DNA of 64,000 nt, taken from NCBI GenBank assembly GCA_019359035.1, contig JAHHIC010000093.1:62001-126000 (forward strand), read 5' to 3'. This document shows positions 16,661 to 26,668 of the stretch, one piece after another. Every line of letters starts with the position of its first letter. Positions within the stretch are counted from its first letter, which is position 1. Under the pieces are notes generated by a model. It was not told the DNA's origin and ran no database searches. It saw only the letters and a list, made by a program, of their open reading frames with translations. Both the position numbers and the translations under genes were made by a program. Source of the DNA: Scytonematopsis contorta HA4267-MV1 (lineage in GTDB: Bacteria > Cyanobacteriota > Cyanobacteriia > Cyanobacteriales > Nostocaceae).

Positions 16661-16682
16661 ACAAAAATAACGTAGTAATATT

Positions 16683-17807
16683 ATGACACGAAATCAGGGT
16701 GCTGTTGCAGCGAACGAGCAAATAATTGCTCAAGCAGAGTTTGAAGAATATTTAGAGCATCAAGTTCAGAGCTTGACGCTAGTAGGAAAAGTAGAGTTTG
16801 ATATAAAACCTTTGGAAGAAGCAACAGAGAACATTGTTCAACATGCCCAATGGTTAGCCCATCATAAAAAGCATCTCAACAAGCTTGATTTTAAGCAGCT
16901 TATCCGTTTACATGGTTGGTCAAATAAAGAAGAAAAGCGATATTTAAAAGTAGGTGTTGCGTTCGCTAACTTTTCGCCACAGCAGTTAAAGCAAATCGAA
17001 CCAGCAACTATATATCAATTGGCAAACCAAAGTAAGAAATACCAAGAAGTTATTGAGCAACTTCAAGATTTACCTGAAATTAACCAGGCTGTTGTTAGAG
17101 GTTTAATGGAATCTCAGCGTAAAGTAAGAGTTTCCAAACAAGAAAAATCAAGCATCTGGCGGCTTAATCCCGATGGTATTCGCTACGTGCAAGTTCCTCC
17201 AATTCATGAGCAAGAAACAGGAGTACAGCTTCAAGAAATGATGGAGAAGCTGGGAAAAACTGCTCAAGCTGTTATCACTGATGCTGTGCAAATACTAAAG
17301 TTGTATCTCGAAGGTCAGTTAGTACCAGCCTGGGAAATACCAGTGTCAGAAAAGGTATCTAATTTTGATGAACCTCAAGAACATGTAAATATTGATGAAA
17401 CAATAGCTGCAGTATCTTCTGAAGAAGAATCAATTTTTATTGTCAGCCCCCAAACGGATGAGCCAAATATAAATGTAAATTTTGATAAAGAGCTAGAAAC
17501 TGACTGCTGGTCACAGGAAGCAGTTAGCAATGTAAGTTTCTCTCTCGCTGAATTTCCAAATGAGGTTGACGCACAAAAAGAAGATTTAGAGAAACTAGAA
17601 GATTTTCAGGTCAATGATTTGGTCATAGTTAAAAAACATCCCAACAACTTATGGAAAATTTTGGAATTCAGAAACGGGAAAGCTTACATTCAAATGGTTT
17701 CAAATCAAGAACGACCACATCAAGTTCTCGTTTTTTTGAGTACCATTACTTTGTTTCATCGTGAGGCTAAAGCAAGTTCCAGTGAGGAAGGAAAAGATGA
17801 GCAATAA
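16683..17807 (+). CDS. Hypothetical protein with C-terminal SH3-like segment
   Basis: A 374-residue soluble protein of unknown function. Residues 1-150 are helical (KHLNKLDFKQLIRLHGWSNK, then LKVGVAFANFSPQQLKQIEP, ATIYQLANQ). A linking region with RYVQVPPIHEQETGVQLQEM follows, then an acidic low-complexity stretch (about 235-310) and a C-terminal beta segment (DFQVNDLVIVKKHPNNLWKI, then RNGKAYIQMV) that reads like a small SH3/KOW-like barrel. The helical part has the style of DNA-binding ParB-like C-terminal regions, but no ParB motif is present. The upstream XRE gene may regulate it. I do not recognise the family. Confidence 0.7.
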   Translation: MTRNQGAVAANEQIIAQAEFEEYLEHQVQSLTLVGKVEFDIKPLEEATENIVQHAQWLAHHKKHLNKLDFKQLIRLHGWSNKEEKRYLKVGVAFANFSPQQLKQIEPATIYQLANQSKKYQEVIEQLQDLPEINQAVVRGLMESQRKVRVSKQEKSSIWRLNPDGIRYVQVPPIHEQETGVQLQEMMEKLGKTAQAVITDAVQILKLYLEGQLVPAWEIPVSEKVSNFDEPQEHVNIDETIAAVSSEEESIFIVSPQTDEPNINVNFDKELETDCWSQEAVSNVSFSLAEFPNEVDAQKEDLEKLEDFQVNDLVIVKKHPNNLWKILEFRNGKAYIQMVSNQERPHQVLVFLSTITLFHREAKASSSEEGKDEQ

Positions 17808-17903
17808 GCGACGAAACCATTGACGAGGTGGTATTGGAACAGCTATTAAACTTACATCCGTTCATCATCCTTTGGCAATTTACATTTGCGCCTACCCGGT
17901 TCA

Positions 17904-18593
17904 TCACTGTGCTAATTTTTGCAAAAAATTTGCGTGTTCAGAGCTACTCAAACCTTGTTGCAGCACAGCTAGCACTTTAGTCATATCACTTGCAAGCAAT
18001 GCTGTCACATCCAGCCACAAACCCGCATAAACCTGACTTTTAATTACACCACTTGCATCGGCTTCGAGGGATATATATTCCCCATTCTGCAAGTAAAACC
18101 AATCAAGTTTATTATCTAAAGTTTGCCAAACAATGTATTCTTTTACGCCATTGCGACGATAAACTTTTTTCTTATCATATAAATCATTCGCAGCACTACT
18201 TCCTGCTACTTCAGCCACTAATTCCGGCGCCCCTTCAATATAACCATCTATATTGATAAATGAATTTCCATTCGACTCAATACGCAGCAAAGCATCTGGT
18301 TGTGGTTCATTATCTGCATCTAACAAAACTGTTGCATTATCACTCAAATCAACTCCTGGAGTAGCTACTACGTAAACCCCCAACCACGTCATTAATTTTC
18401 CATGGGGTTTTCCGTGGTTTACGTGCCTTACCGGAGATGACATGTATACTATTCCCTCTATAAGTTCTGCTTTTTTAATATGAGGCATCGCAGTATACCG
18501 CCGTTCAAATTCATGGCGAGTCAACCTATCCCCATTTTCCAATGGTGGAATGTAAGCATTTTCATTAAGGTTCTGCTCTACTGATGCTGTCAT
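17904..18593 (-). CDS. Uma2-family (DUF820) putative endonuclease
   Basis: About 229 residues from ATG 18593; a TTG two codons earlier is also open. The fold is the PD-(D/E)xK-like Uma2 family, greatly expanded in cyanobacteria. The visible pattern is RLTRHEFERRYTAMP, ELIEGIVYMSSP, the acid in PQPDALLRI, then PELVAEVAGSSAANDLYDKK and YRRNGVKEYIVW. Members are thought to be nucleases, often of uncertain activity and sometimes derived from mobile elements. It is a single gene converging on the unknown gene at 16683. Confidence 0.85.
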   Translation of the reverse strand: MTASVEQNLNENAYIPPLENGDRLTRHEFERRYTAMPHIKKAELIEGIVYMSSPVRHVNHGKPHGKLMTWLGVYVVATPGVDLSDNATVLLDADNEPQPDALLRIESNGNSFINIDGYIEGAPELVAEVAGSSAANDLYDKKKVYRRNGVKEYIVWQTLDNKLDWFYLQNGEYISLEADASGVIKSQVYAGLWLDVTALLASDMTKVLAVLQQGLSSSEHANFLQKLAQ

Positions 18594-18691
18594 TAGCAAA
18601 ATCCTTTCAGAATTTTCGTTTTACCATATTGTATCTAGTATATAAGTTTTATTTTTTATAGTTTTTATTTTAAGAAAATCCATATTCAATC

Positions 18692-18766
18692 GTAGCCCCC
18701 TCCCCGCAAGCGGGGAGGGGGTTGGGGGTGGGGTTCTTTTTGCGGGGGTTGGGGGTGGGGTTCTTT
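18692..18766 (+). repeat. C/G-rich palindromic element (GTAGCCCCC...GGGGTTCTT), with partial second copy
   Basis: GTAGCCCCCTCCCCG, then CAAG, then CGGGGAGGGGG forms a strong hairpin, followed by TTGGGGGTGGGGTTCTT (18692-18740). The G-rich tail is repeated at 18742-18766. The same element occurs in inverted pairs at 23667-23817 and 55105-55305. Here it lies at the 3' side of the E2 gene. Confidence 0.85.
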
Positions 18767-18774
18767 GTTTTTAT

Positions 18775-20097
18775 TTACATCACCAAAGACTGAGAGTTAC
18801 TTTCAATTAACTTCGCCAAATCTTTGAGAAAAGCAGCCGCATGAGCACCATAAATAATACGGTGGTCGCAGGTGATATTGACCTGCATTTGTTGCTTAAC
18901 ACCAAACAACCCGTCAGCATTTGCCACCAATTGCGGACGCGATGCACCAATAGCCAATATAGAACCTTGTCCCGGAGGCAAAATAGCATCAAAGGTATCT
19001 ACACCAAACATTCCCAAATTAGATATAGTAAACGTCCCCGTGCTGTACTCATCCGGTTGTAGTTGTTTAGCTCGCGCTCTTTCTACTAAAGATTTCCAAT
19101 TACGGGATAAAGAATAAATATCAATTTGGTCTGCATTTTGTAACACAGGTGTAATCAACCCACCATCATCCATCGCTACAGCTACAGCAATATTGATTGC
19201 TCCATGAGAAACAATACCTTGCTCCGAATAGCTAGCATTTAGCAACGAGTGTTTTTGTAAAGTTACCGCAACCGCTTTAGCTAGTAACGCGCTCATCGTT
19301 ACACCCTTAGATTTCAGTTGTTTATAGAGTTTGTCTAAGGCATCGGTGGTGATAGTGTAACCCACACGGAAAACAGGTACAGATAAACTTGCTACCATAC
19401 CGCGATTAACAGCATTTTGTAGCGTAGTAAAAGGTTGTACCGAACCTGGAACCATAGATACAGGTGCCGGTGCTGGTGCTGCTGTTCTAGTTGCGGGTGC
19501 AGGTGCAGGTGTAGATACCGGAGTTGATGCCAAAGCAACAGCTGGTTGGGATTTACCTTTACCAGCCAAAGCTTCCAAGTCCTCAGCCACAATACGACCA
19601 TAAGGACCGCTACCAGTTAAAGTATTCAAATCCACCTTCATTTCCTTCGCCATCTTTCGAGCACGAGGAGAAGCAACGACCCGTCCGGAATTGTGACCTG
19701 AACCGTTACTTAAAGTACTTCCAGAAGCCGCGACAAGTGTTTCTACTGAGGTAGAAGCTGGAGTACTATTACTAACAGTAGCTTCCGGTTTAGAAGTTCC
19801 AGAAGTGCCAGTAGTTCCAGAAATAGCTTGTTGTTTAACAGTTTCAATTTCCGCTTCCGTCTCCGCTAACAAGGCAATTGCGGCACCAACAGGAGCAGTT
19901 TCACCAGCTTGGGTTACAATATGGGCGACATACCCTTCAGAAAAGGATTCCACATCCATATCAGCCTTATCAGACTCGACAACCACCACTGTTTCACCTT
20001 TTTCCACCTTATCTCCTGGAGATTTTAACCAAGAGACAATTTTCCCTTCAGTCATAGTGGAACTAAGCGCCGGCATAAAAATTTCTTGGATGCTCAT
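18775..20097 (-). CDS. Dihydrolipoamide acetyltransferase, E2 of pyruvate dehydrogenase
   Basis: Transfers acetyl from the lipoyl arm to CoA in the pyruvate dehydrogenase complex. ATG 20097 gives MSIQEIFMPALSSTMTEG and 440 residues; the frame is open 38 codons further up but without E2 features. A lipoyl domain with Lys44 in ESDKADMDVE comes first, then a Ser/Thr/Ala linker and a subunit-binding domain (SPRARKMAKEMKVDLNTLTG, then GRIVAEDLE). A second Ala/Pro linker and a catalytic domain ending in DHRIIYGAHAAAFLKDL, with the catalytic His, follow. E1 and E3 genes are not adjacent, as is usual in cyanobacteria. Confidence 0.93.
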   Translation of the reverse strand: MSIQEIFMPALSSTMTEGKIVSWLKSPGDKVEKGETVVVVESDKADMDVESFSEGYVAHIVTQAGETAPVGAAIALLAETEAEIETVKQQAISGTTGTSGTSKPEATVSNSTPASTSVETLVAASGSTLSNGSGHNSGRVVASPRARKMAKEMKVDLNTLTGSGPYGRIVAEDLEALAGKGKSQPAVALASTPVSTPAPAPATRTAAPAPAPVSMVPGSVQPFTTLQNAVNRGMVASLSVPVFRVGYTITTDALDKLYKQLKSKGVTMSALLAKAVAVTLQKHSLLNASYSEQGIVSHGAINIAVAVAMDDGGLITPVLQNADQIDIYSLSRNWKSLVERARAKQLQPDEYSTGTFTISNLGMFGVDTFDAILPPGQGSILAIGASRPQLVANADGLFGVKQQMQVNITCDHRIIYGAHAAAFLKDLAKLIESNSQSLVM

Positions 20098-20380
20098 GGG
20101 TGGTTCTCTAAATCGATAACTTGTAGACGATGAAATATAGAAGTTATTTTCACATCGAAGTAAATTGTATCTCGCCTCTGTGACTTTGGATGTAAAGAGT
20201 GGAGTCCCCACTCCCCACGTTAAGAGGAACTATTGAGAATTACTAGGGTCTATTACTCTTTAGATTACTTTTTTCAAAATTTAATACTAAAGAGGTACTT
20301 GACAATGTAAGAAACATGGTTAAACTTCGATTTAAAATTCTAAATGGATATTACTCCCGTTGAAAATTTTGTTACCTTTT

Positions 20381-20914
20381 ATGTCGGCAAAGTTTAAGCT
20401 TTTGGTTATTTTGATACTAAGTATCTTTGCCACCGCTGCGGCTGGGACATATCTAGAGCGGCGTCGGGCATCTATAGCTGTTTCTGCTAATACTAACGGG
20501 CAGCAACATCAAGTAAGTGAGTCAAGACAAATAGATAACAATTTGCCGAATCCATCTCGGGCAAAATATACGCCTGTACCTCTGGAACATATTCCTTGGG
20601 GAAAAGGTCGCGACCCTGCAGCGATTGCCCTAAATGCTTTTGCTGATAAGGTTCCTTATTCAGGAGCGCGAAAAGTTGAAGTTGTTTATCCTGAACCAGA
20701 CCAAGCTTTAGTAACTATTACTCAAACCAAACGAGTTAAAAATTCAATTGATGAAATTAAATATCGAGTTGAATTAACAACATTTGGAGGTTCTGTTTTT
20801 GTTACATCACCACCCGCATGGCAAATTGTTTGGGCTGGTTCCCAAGAGCTTTGTACCCCAGGGCAAATAACAGACAAAGGTCAACCCCAACCCGCGATTG
20901 AATGTAAAAATTAG
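20381..20914 (+). CDS. Membrane-anchored or exported hypothetical protein
   Basis: The protein is 177 residues from ATG 20381; an in-frame TTG at 20360 would add seven. An N-terminal hydrophobic helix (LLVILILSIFATAAAGTYL) is followed by an Asn/Ser/Gln-rich linker. A globular domain comes next (HIPWGKGRDPAAIALNAFAD, YPEPDQALVTITQ, YRVELTTFGGSVFVTSPPAW, then QELCTPGQ). No family is recognised. It is divergent from the E2 gene and is probably periplasmic or thylakoid-lumenal. Confidence 0.7.
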   Translation: MSAKFKLLVILILSIFATAAAGTYLERRRASIAVSANTNGQQHQVSESRQIDNNLPNPSRAKYTPVPLEHIPWGKGRDPAAIALNAFADKVPYSGARKVEVVYPEPDQALVTITQTKRVKNSIDEIKYRVELTTFGGSVFVTSPPAWQIVWAGSQELCTPGQITDKGQPQPAIECKN

Positions 20915-21085
20915 CACGCCTGATTCAGGAATTGGTTTTATACCGGCAATGCCATATATTTCTGGGTAATTAATTGTGTGGTGAGTGAGGAGTAAACCCA
21001 GAAATCTTTGATAAACATTTCAGAATTATTGAGTTAAGAGTTAAAAAGTCAAAACTCAAAACCCAAGTAACAAAAAGAAAAAACT

Positions 21086-21535
21086 TTAAATGTCGCCTCT
21101 AATTTCTTCGACAACACCGTCTCGTAGTACAACTTCAACTTGCATTTTACTAATCAAGTTGTCACCGGGTTCGACGCGGAAAAAGCCTTCCATTTGAAAT
21201 TGGTTAACTTCTTGGTCTAATTCCAAAAACTGAACTTGTTGCAAATTTTGCAAACTGAGATTTTTTTGTTCTAACAGTTCGCTTTTCCTTTGGTTAACTT
21301 GGATTTGAATGTTATCAATCTGCTGCTGAACTTGTGGCCCAGGTGGCTGTATACTCTGCTTTTGAATCGCGCTGATTGCTCGTTGTCCTTCCATATCTAA
21401 TTGTTGCAATTGCTGGTCAACTTGATTAATTTGCGTTTGCAATTGCTGTTGTACTTCCTCTTTCCATAAGGTCGTAACAATAGCTTTGACGTTGACAGCA
21501 CGCTTTAGAAGCAATTGTGGTTTCGAGACTTCCAT
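21086..21535 (-). CDS. YlqD-like protein
   Basis: A 149-residue protein with a short N-terminal segment (MEVSKPQLLLKRAVNVKAIVT), a long coiled coil rich in Gln (about 25-105) and a small beta end (EGFFRVEPGDNL..KMQVEVVLRDGVVEEIRG). This order matches the YlqD family found in cyanobacteria and Bacillus, whose function is unknown. It follows the acyl-CoA/ACP synthetase gene by 43 bases on the same strand, so co-transcription is likely. Confidence 0.8.
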   Translation of the reverse strand: MEVSKPQLLLKRAVNVKAIVTTLWKEEVQQQLQTQINQVDQQLQQLDMEGQRAISAIQKQSIQPPGPQVQQQIDNIQIQVNQRKSELLEQKNLSLQNLQQVQFLELDQEVNQFQMEGFFRVEPGDNLISKMQVEVVLRDGVVEEIRGDI

Positions 21536-21577
21536 ACAGGTTTCACGTTCACTCTACAAAGTTTATAAGTTGATTAT

Positions 21578-23554
21578 TCAGGCAAACATTGCGTTAATAA
21601 TATCGCGATAACGTTCCATGACAACGTGTCGGCGAATTTTGAGCGTTTGCGTCATCATGCCATTTTCCTGCGAAAATGGTTCGAGAATGATTTTGAAAGG
21701 TCCGATGCGGTCGTCTGGTCGATAACCTGGACGGTTTTGCACTTCCCTTGTCAGCTCTTGCCTAAATAAATCCTGGATTATTTTACTCTCCAGATTTATA
21801 TTCTGCCCGCTAGACTCGGCAATATTATCATTCTCCACAAACAATTGAAGATTTTGAGAAGTTGCCCATTTCTCTAGGGCTTCTAAGTTGGGCACAATCA
21901 AAGCACCAAGACATTTTTGGTCTTGTCCTACCAGCATTACCTGGTCGATATAAGCACTTCGCAAACAAGCATCTTCAATAGGTTGGGGTTCAATATTTTC
22001 CCCATTGGTTAATACAATAGTATCCTTAGCTCGTCCGGTGAGAACTAGGTCTTTTTGCTCTGTTAGCCAACCCAAATCCCCACTATCAAACCAACCTTCA
22101 GCATCAATAGCTTTGGCTGTTGCTTCGGGGTTTTGGTAGTAACCTTGCATAACTTGTGGTCCTCTAAGTAACACAAGTCCTGTTTGTCCAATTGGTAACT
22201 CTTTACGAGTTTCCAAGTCTACAATCTTAGCTTCTGTACCGGGAATTGGCTGTCCTGCAGAATACCTTAAATTACTCCAGTAACGACGTGCATGAGTTAC
22301 CGGAGAAGTTTCCGTTAACCCATAACCAACTAAAACTTCTACACCAACAATTTCAAAAAAAGTATCGATATGTCGGGGTAAAGCACCACCACCACTAATC
22401 ATTTGCTTTATTTTTCCCCCTGTTGCCTCCCGTACTTTGCTATAAACTATTTTTTCAGCCAAAGCATGGAGAGGGGACAATACAGCAGCTTGAGTGCTAG
22501 CAGCTAGTCGTTCAACAGCCGAGGGTTTAAGGTTATCTAAACTTAAACCGTTAGCAATCCGTCGTAATTTAATGTATTTTTCACTAATACCCAGCAAGCT
22601 ATTAACCAATCGCTGCTTATTTGCTGGTTGTTCGCGGAACTGTTTTTGCACCCCTTCGTAAATTCCTTCCAATAAACGCGGTACTACTACAACATAATTA
22701 GGTTTAATTTCCTTCAAATCCCGCTTAATTGAGCGTAAGTTAGTATAAACCTGAGTACAACCTTGAGAAAGCAAGAAATATTCAGCACTACGTTCATAGC
22801 TGTGCCATGATGGCAGAATACTTAAAACCATGTCACCTTTTTGCGGTTGTACTACTGCTCCTAAAGTTGTTACTTGGTGCAATAAGTTACCATGAGTCAG
22901 CATTACTCCCTTGGGTTGACCTGTAGTCCCAGAAGTATAAATTAAGGTAGCAAGATTATCACGGCTATGCTCCACTGGTTGAAGAGTATGACCTGCACTG
23001 CTGTCCATAAGTTGTTGAAAGTTCAACACCTTCAAACTTTCTTCTGCTTCTGGGGTTTCATCTGAAAGTAAAATCACCAGTTGTATCGGTAAATTCTTTA
23101 GACCTTCCCGCAGTTTCTTAAATGTTTTAATATCTTCGACTACTAACCCCGTACTACCGCTATTTTCCACAATATAAAGTAACTCATCTCGCTCCGCTTG
23201 GGAAGAACGCACTGCATCAACAGCCCCAGCAGCCATAATTCCTTGGTCAGCAATTAACCAACGTGGTGAATTATCCGCTATCAAAGCAATACGGTCACCT
23301 GCTTTCACTCCCAAAGTCTGTAAACCAGTAGCAAATTGTTGTATTTGCTGGGAAAGCTGAGTATAGTTTAGAACTAATTCCGGCTTTGAGTGGGGGTTTC
23401 GTAAAGCCGTAGTATTACCAAATTTTTTGGCTCCTAAACTCCAAATATCAGATATAGACTGCACTTCAGAATAGTCCACCATCCCTTGTGACACTTTGCG
23501 TTCGGTGGGAGTGAACTGAGATAAAAAAGAAACAGCAGATGGTGATTTAGCCAT
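21578..23554 (-). CDS. aas: Long-chain acyl-CoA / acyl-ACP synthetase (AMP-forming)
   Basis: A 658-residue ANL-superfamily enzyme. The AMP-binding core is visible: P-loop TSGTTGQPKGVMLTHGN (about 209-225), ISGGGALPRH, GYGLTETSPV, the adenine-binding D-x-G-W-x-x-SGDLG stretch (EGWFDSGDLG) and LTGRAKDTIVLTNGENIEP with the hinge and C-terminal lysine region. In cyanobacteria the single homologue of this type recycles free fatty acids onto acyl carrier protein (Aas activity), and I assign that role by family. It should be a peripheral membrane enzyme. The YlqD-like gene follows directly. Confidence 0.9.
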   Translation of the reverse strand: MAKSPSAVSFLSQFTPTERKVSQGMVDYSEVQSISDIWSLGAKKFGNTTALRNPHSKPELVLNYTQLSQQIQQFATGLQTLGVKAGDRIALIADNSPRWLIADQGIMAAGAVDAVRSSQAERDELLYIVENSGSTGLVVEDIKTFKKLREGLKNLPIQLVILLSDETPEAEESLKVLNFQQLMDSSAGHTLQPVEHSRDNLATLIYTSGTTGQPKGVMLTHGNLLHQVTTLGAVVQPQKGDMVLSILPSWHSYERSAEYFLLSQGCTQVYTNLRSIKRDLKEIKPNYVVVVPRLLEGIYEGVQKQFREQPANKQRLVNSLLGISEKYIKLRRIANGLSLDNLKPSAVERLAASTQAAVLSPLHALAEKIVYSKVREATGGKIKQMISGGGALPRHIDTFFEIVGVEVLVGYGLTETSPVTHARRYWSNLRYSAGQPIPGTEAKIVDLETRKELPIGQTGLVLLRGPQVMQGYYQNPEATAKAIDAEGWFDSGDLGWLTEQKDLVLTGRAKDTIVLTNGENIEPQPIEDACLRSAYIDQVMLVGQDQKCLGALIVPNLEALEKWATSQNLQLFVENDNIAESSGQNINLESKIIQDLFRQELTREVQNRPGYRPDDRIGPFKIILEPFSQENGMMTQTLKIRRHVVMERYRDIINAMFA

Positions 23555-23666
23555 AATTCATAACCTTCAATATTAAACCCTTTGTGTGCCTTCTAGCATA
23601 TTCCGACTCTAGAGAAAAGTCGCCAACATAAAATTACACATTTTACAAGAGAAAATCCCAACCCAT

Positions 23667-23817
23667 AAGAACCCCACCCCCAACCCCCTACCCCGTAAAC
23701 GGGGAGGGGGCTACGAAAAACGGATAGAAATAGTTGACTTTTAATAATCGATAGTATCTATTATTCAGTCGTAGCCCCCTCCCCGCCTGCGGGGAGGGGG
23801 TTGGGGGTGGGGTTCTT
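23667..23817. repeat. Inverted pair of C/G-rich palindromic elements
   Basis: One copy of the GTAGCCCCC...GGGGTTCTT element lies in reverse orientation at 23667-23714 and one in forward orientation at 23771-23817, separated by 56 AT-rich bases. This is the head-to-head arrangement typical of REP/BIME-like elements. It sits upstream of the acyl synthetase gene. Confidence 0.9.
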
Positions 23818-24013
23818 GGTTTATTTTAATTTTTTTGAAGTTTAATCAATATATCTAGATTTATTTATGGTAAGATTAACTTAAATAAAGAAAACTCAAT
23901 GCTTACTTCGGCATTGAACTAGTTACAACAAAAATGCCCGCGATTAAATAGGTTTTTAGACCTAAAAAATAGACCGCAAGCAAAAGTCAAATTACAAAAT
24001 GAGGTGACTAGGT

Positions 24014-24262
24014 ATGGCTTTTTACGACGCTTTATTTCTAACATTGTTAAATGCTACAGCCTGTTTAGTATTTCCAAGAATACTATCTGTTATTTTGGCT
24101 CCAAAACGCAAACGGATTCACGTAAGTCAAAATACTTTAGGGCTAGAGAAAGCGAATGTGGAAGTAACTAGCTTCCCATTTTGTGCGACTCAAAAACTGA
24201 CTAATGGTCCGACATGTAAATTCAGTCCGACCTTTTGTGTCCGTTGTTCATCCATCTATTAA
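24014..24262 (+). CDS. Possible small protein, unrecognised
   Basis: Eighty-two codons from ATG 24014, preceded by GAGGTGACTAGGT, a good ribosome-binding site. The N-terminus is hydrophobic (MAFYDALFLTLLNATACLVFPRILSVILA) and the C-terminus has three cysteines (CKFSPTFCVRCSS). No family is recognised. The ribosome-binding site and TM-like start argue for a real gene; its isolation in an 800-base spacer argues against. It could also be a leader or spurious. Confidence 0.35.
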   Translation: MAFYDALFLTLLNATACLVFPRILSVILAPKRKRIHVSQNTLGLEKANVEVTSFPFCATQKLTNGPTCKFSPTFCVRCSSIY

Positions 24263-24391
24263 TGCTTACTCACCAGCAATTGCTCTCTCTTAAATATTCT
24301 CTTGGAAATGTTCTCTTCCAAAATTTCGGGTATCTCTGCGTATAAACCCGATTTTGAGTTACATCGGAGCTATTTTCTTAACCTTTTCAAG

Positions 24392-26536
24392 CTATTTTTT
24401 CCCTTCATGTCGCCACTTTCCTCTAACAAGGCGAATTTCATCAAAACTGTAACTATCACCTAAATACTCTTTAATTGGGGTCAAAGAAATATCACCTAAG
24501 ATATCTAAAACCTGCCAGATTTTCTGTAGTTTTTCTTTGGGAACCAGCATTTTTACATCCACAGGATGATTTTTTTCGATTAAATCAGATAAATGACGAA
24601 TCACCGTAGTTGAACGTATATTTCTTTTTTGAGCAATTTGTTCGATACTTAAGCCTTGCTTATGGTATTCAAAAGTGACTAATTCTGTATCTGTTGGTGA
24701 GCCATGAGACTTCGTAGAACTGATACCATTTTCTTGCAGATAGCGATGAATTTCTGCGATAAATCTTTCACCATAGCTAGCTAATTTATGGCTACCAACA
24801 CCAGAAATTTTACTTAAGTCTTGTTTGCTTTTAGGCTTATTTTGTGCCATTAATTTTAAGGTAGAATCACCAAAGATAATATAAGGAGGTACACCTTGAG
24901 CGTCAGCAATTTGTTTCCTTACATTTCTTAGACGTTGGAATAATAATTCAGCTTCAGCAGACAGTTGAGTACTTTCTTTCAATACACTAACTTTTTGTGC
25001 TATGGGAACAGCCATAAAGACTTCGCGTTGTCGTCGCATCACTTCCCAAGAAAGTTCATTTAACTTTAAAACAGAATAACCATCAGTAGTTTGTTTAAGC
25101 AAACCTTGATGTAACAAAGAGCGACATAAAAATCGCCACTCATCTACGCTTTTATCTTTGCCAATCCCATAAGTAGAAAGTTTGTCATGTCCGTTTTGAA
25201 TAATTTTTTGTGTTTTCGCACCACGTAGAATATCAATAATATAATGCATTCCATATTTTTCTCGACAACGCGCAACACAAGACAAAAATTTCATCGTATC
25301 AATCGTCAAATCTTGCATTGGTTTGGGAAAACGACAATTATCACAGGTTCCGCAATTTCCTACAAAGCTTTCACCAAAGTATCCTAATTGAATTGTACGC
25401 CGACATACTGTACCTTCAGCATAGTCTATCATTTGGCGTAATTGTTGTCGTGCAATTAATTTTTCTTGTTCTTCATTTTTTTGGTCAATCAACCATTCAA
25501 TCGTTTTTACATCAGCAAAGCTATGAAATAAAATACATTTGGATGGTTCACCATCTCTCCCTGCTCGACCTGATTCTTGATAATAGCTTTCTAAGTTTTT
25601 GGAAATATCAAAATGCACTACCAGTCGCACATCTGGTTTATTAATCCCCATACCAAAGGCAATTGTTGCAACCATTAACCGCACGTCATCGCGAATAAAT
25701 CGTGTTTGGTTTTGGGTGCGTTCTTCATCACTTAAACCTGCGTGATATGGTAAAGCCGAAATATTATCATGATTTAGTTTAAACGTTAATTCATCAACTT
25801 TTTTCCGCGTTAAACAATATATAATTCCAGAAGCTTCGTTTTCTTTAATAAGTTCTAATAATTCTGAGTAGGCATTTTTCGTTTTTTCGCGAACTTCATA
25901 ATAAAGATTTGGACGATTAAAACTAGCTATATGTAAACTTGGTTGTTTTAATCCTAGTTGTTTAACAATATCAGCCCGTACTCTATCAGTCGCAGTTGCA
26001 GTTAATGCCCAAGTTGGAACATCAGGGTAGCGTTTTCTTAATAGAATTAATTGGTTATATTCAGGACGGAAATCATGTCCCCACTCAGAAACGCAGTGAG
26101 CCTCATCGATAGCAAAACCTGCAAAACCAATTTTTTCTTTGATTAAATCTAAAAAGGGTAAAAATCTTTCACTCACCAATCTTTCTGGGGATACATAAAG
26201 TAATTTAACTTTCCCTGCGAGAATATATTCTTCTCTTGACCTAACTTGATATTGGCTGAGACTGCTGTTGAGAAACGTCGCAGCGACCCCATTTTTCCTC
26301 AGTGTTTCTACCTGGTCTTGCATTAGTGCTATTAAAGGTGATACTACTATCGTTACACCTTCTTTAAGGAGAGCTGGTAGCTGAAAACACATTGATTTGC
26401 CTCCACCCGTAGGCATTATTATTAGTAAATCCCTATTTTGTAGCGCTGCTTCAATAATTTGTCGTTGCCCAGGACGAAAACTATCGTAACCAAAATAATA
26501 TTTCAGCGCTTGTTCTAAATTGGGATACTGAAGCAT
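24392..26536 (-). CDS. recQ: ATP-dependent DNA helicase RecQ
   Basis: A 3'-5' DNA helicase of recombination and repair. ATG 26536 (MLQYPNLEQALKYYFGYDSF) gives 714 residues. The 15-codon upstream extension is a translated STRR heptamer and is unlikely to be used. Domains in order are the helicase with Walker A MPTGGGKS and DEAHCVSEWGHDFRPEY, motif VI QESGRAGRDG, a zinc site (CRRTIQLGYF, CGTCDNCRFP), a winged helix, an HRDC domain (about 510-600) and a C-terminal helix-turn-helix (FEYHKQGLSIEQIAQKRNI) of the kind seen in long RecQ forms. It is divergent from the permease gene. Confidence 0.95.
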   Translation of the reverse strand: MLQYPNLEQALKYYFGYDSFRPGQRQIIEAALQNRDLLIIMPTGGGKSMCFQLPALLKEGVTIVVSPLIALMQDQVETLRKNGVAATFLNSSLSQYQVRSREEYILAGKVKLLYVSPERLVSERFLPFLDLIKEKIGFAGFAIDEAHCVSEWGHDFRPEYNQLILLRKRYPDVPTWALTATATDRVRADIVKQLGLKQPSLHIASFNRPNLYYEVREKTKNAYSELLELIKENEASGIIYCLTRKKVDELTFKLNHDNISALPYHAGLSDEERTQNQTRFIRDDVRLMVATIAFGMGINKPDVRLVVHFDISKNLESYYQESGRAGRDGEPSKCILFHSFADVKTIEWLIDQKNEEQEKLIARQQLRQMIDYAEGTVCRRTIQLGYFGESFVGNCGTCDNCRFPKPMQDLTIDTMKFLSCVARCREKYGMHYIIDILRGAKTQKIIQNGHDKLSTYGIGKDKSVDEWRFLCRSLLHQGLLKQTTDGYSVLKLNELSWEVMRRQREVFMAVPIAQKVSVLKESTQLSAEAELLFQRLRNVRKQIADAQGVPPYIIFGDSTLKLMAQNKPKSKQDLSKISGVGSHKLASYGERFIAEIHRYLQENGISSTKSHGSPTDTELVTFEYHKQGLSIEQIAQKRNIRSTTVIRHLSDLIEKNHPVDVKMLVPKEKLQKIWQVLDILGDISLTPIKEYLGDSYSFDEIRLVRGKWRHEGKK

Positions 26537-26668
26537 GGTTTGGGGAGTGGGGAGTGGGGAGAGAAATTGCGAATTGCACATGATTACCTGATTTTAACCA
26601 AAATCGCCAATAATAGGATTGCATGAAAAAAAATTACAAGTAAATTCATAAAAAACAGAGAGAAATAT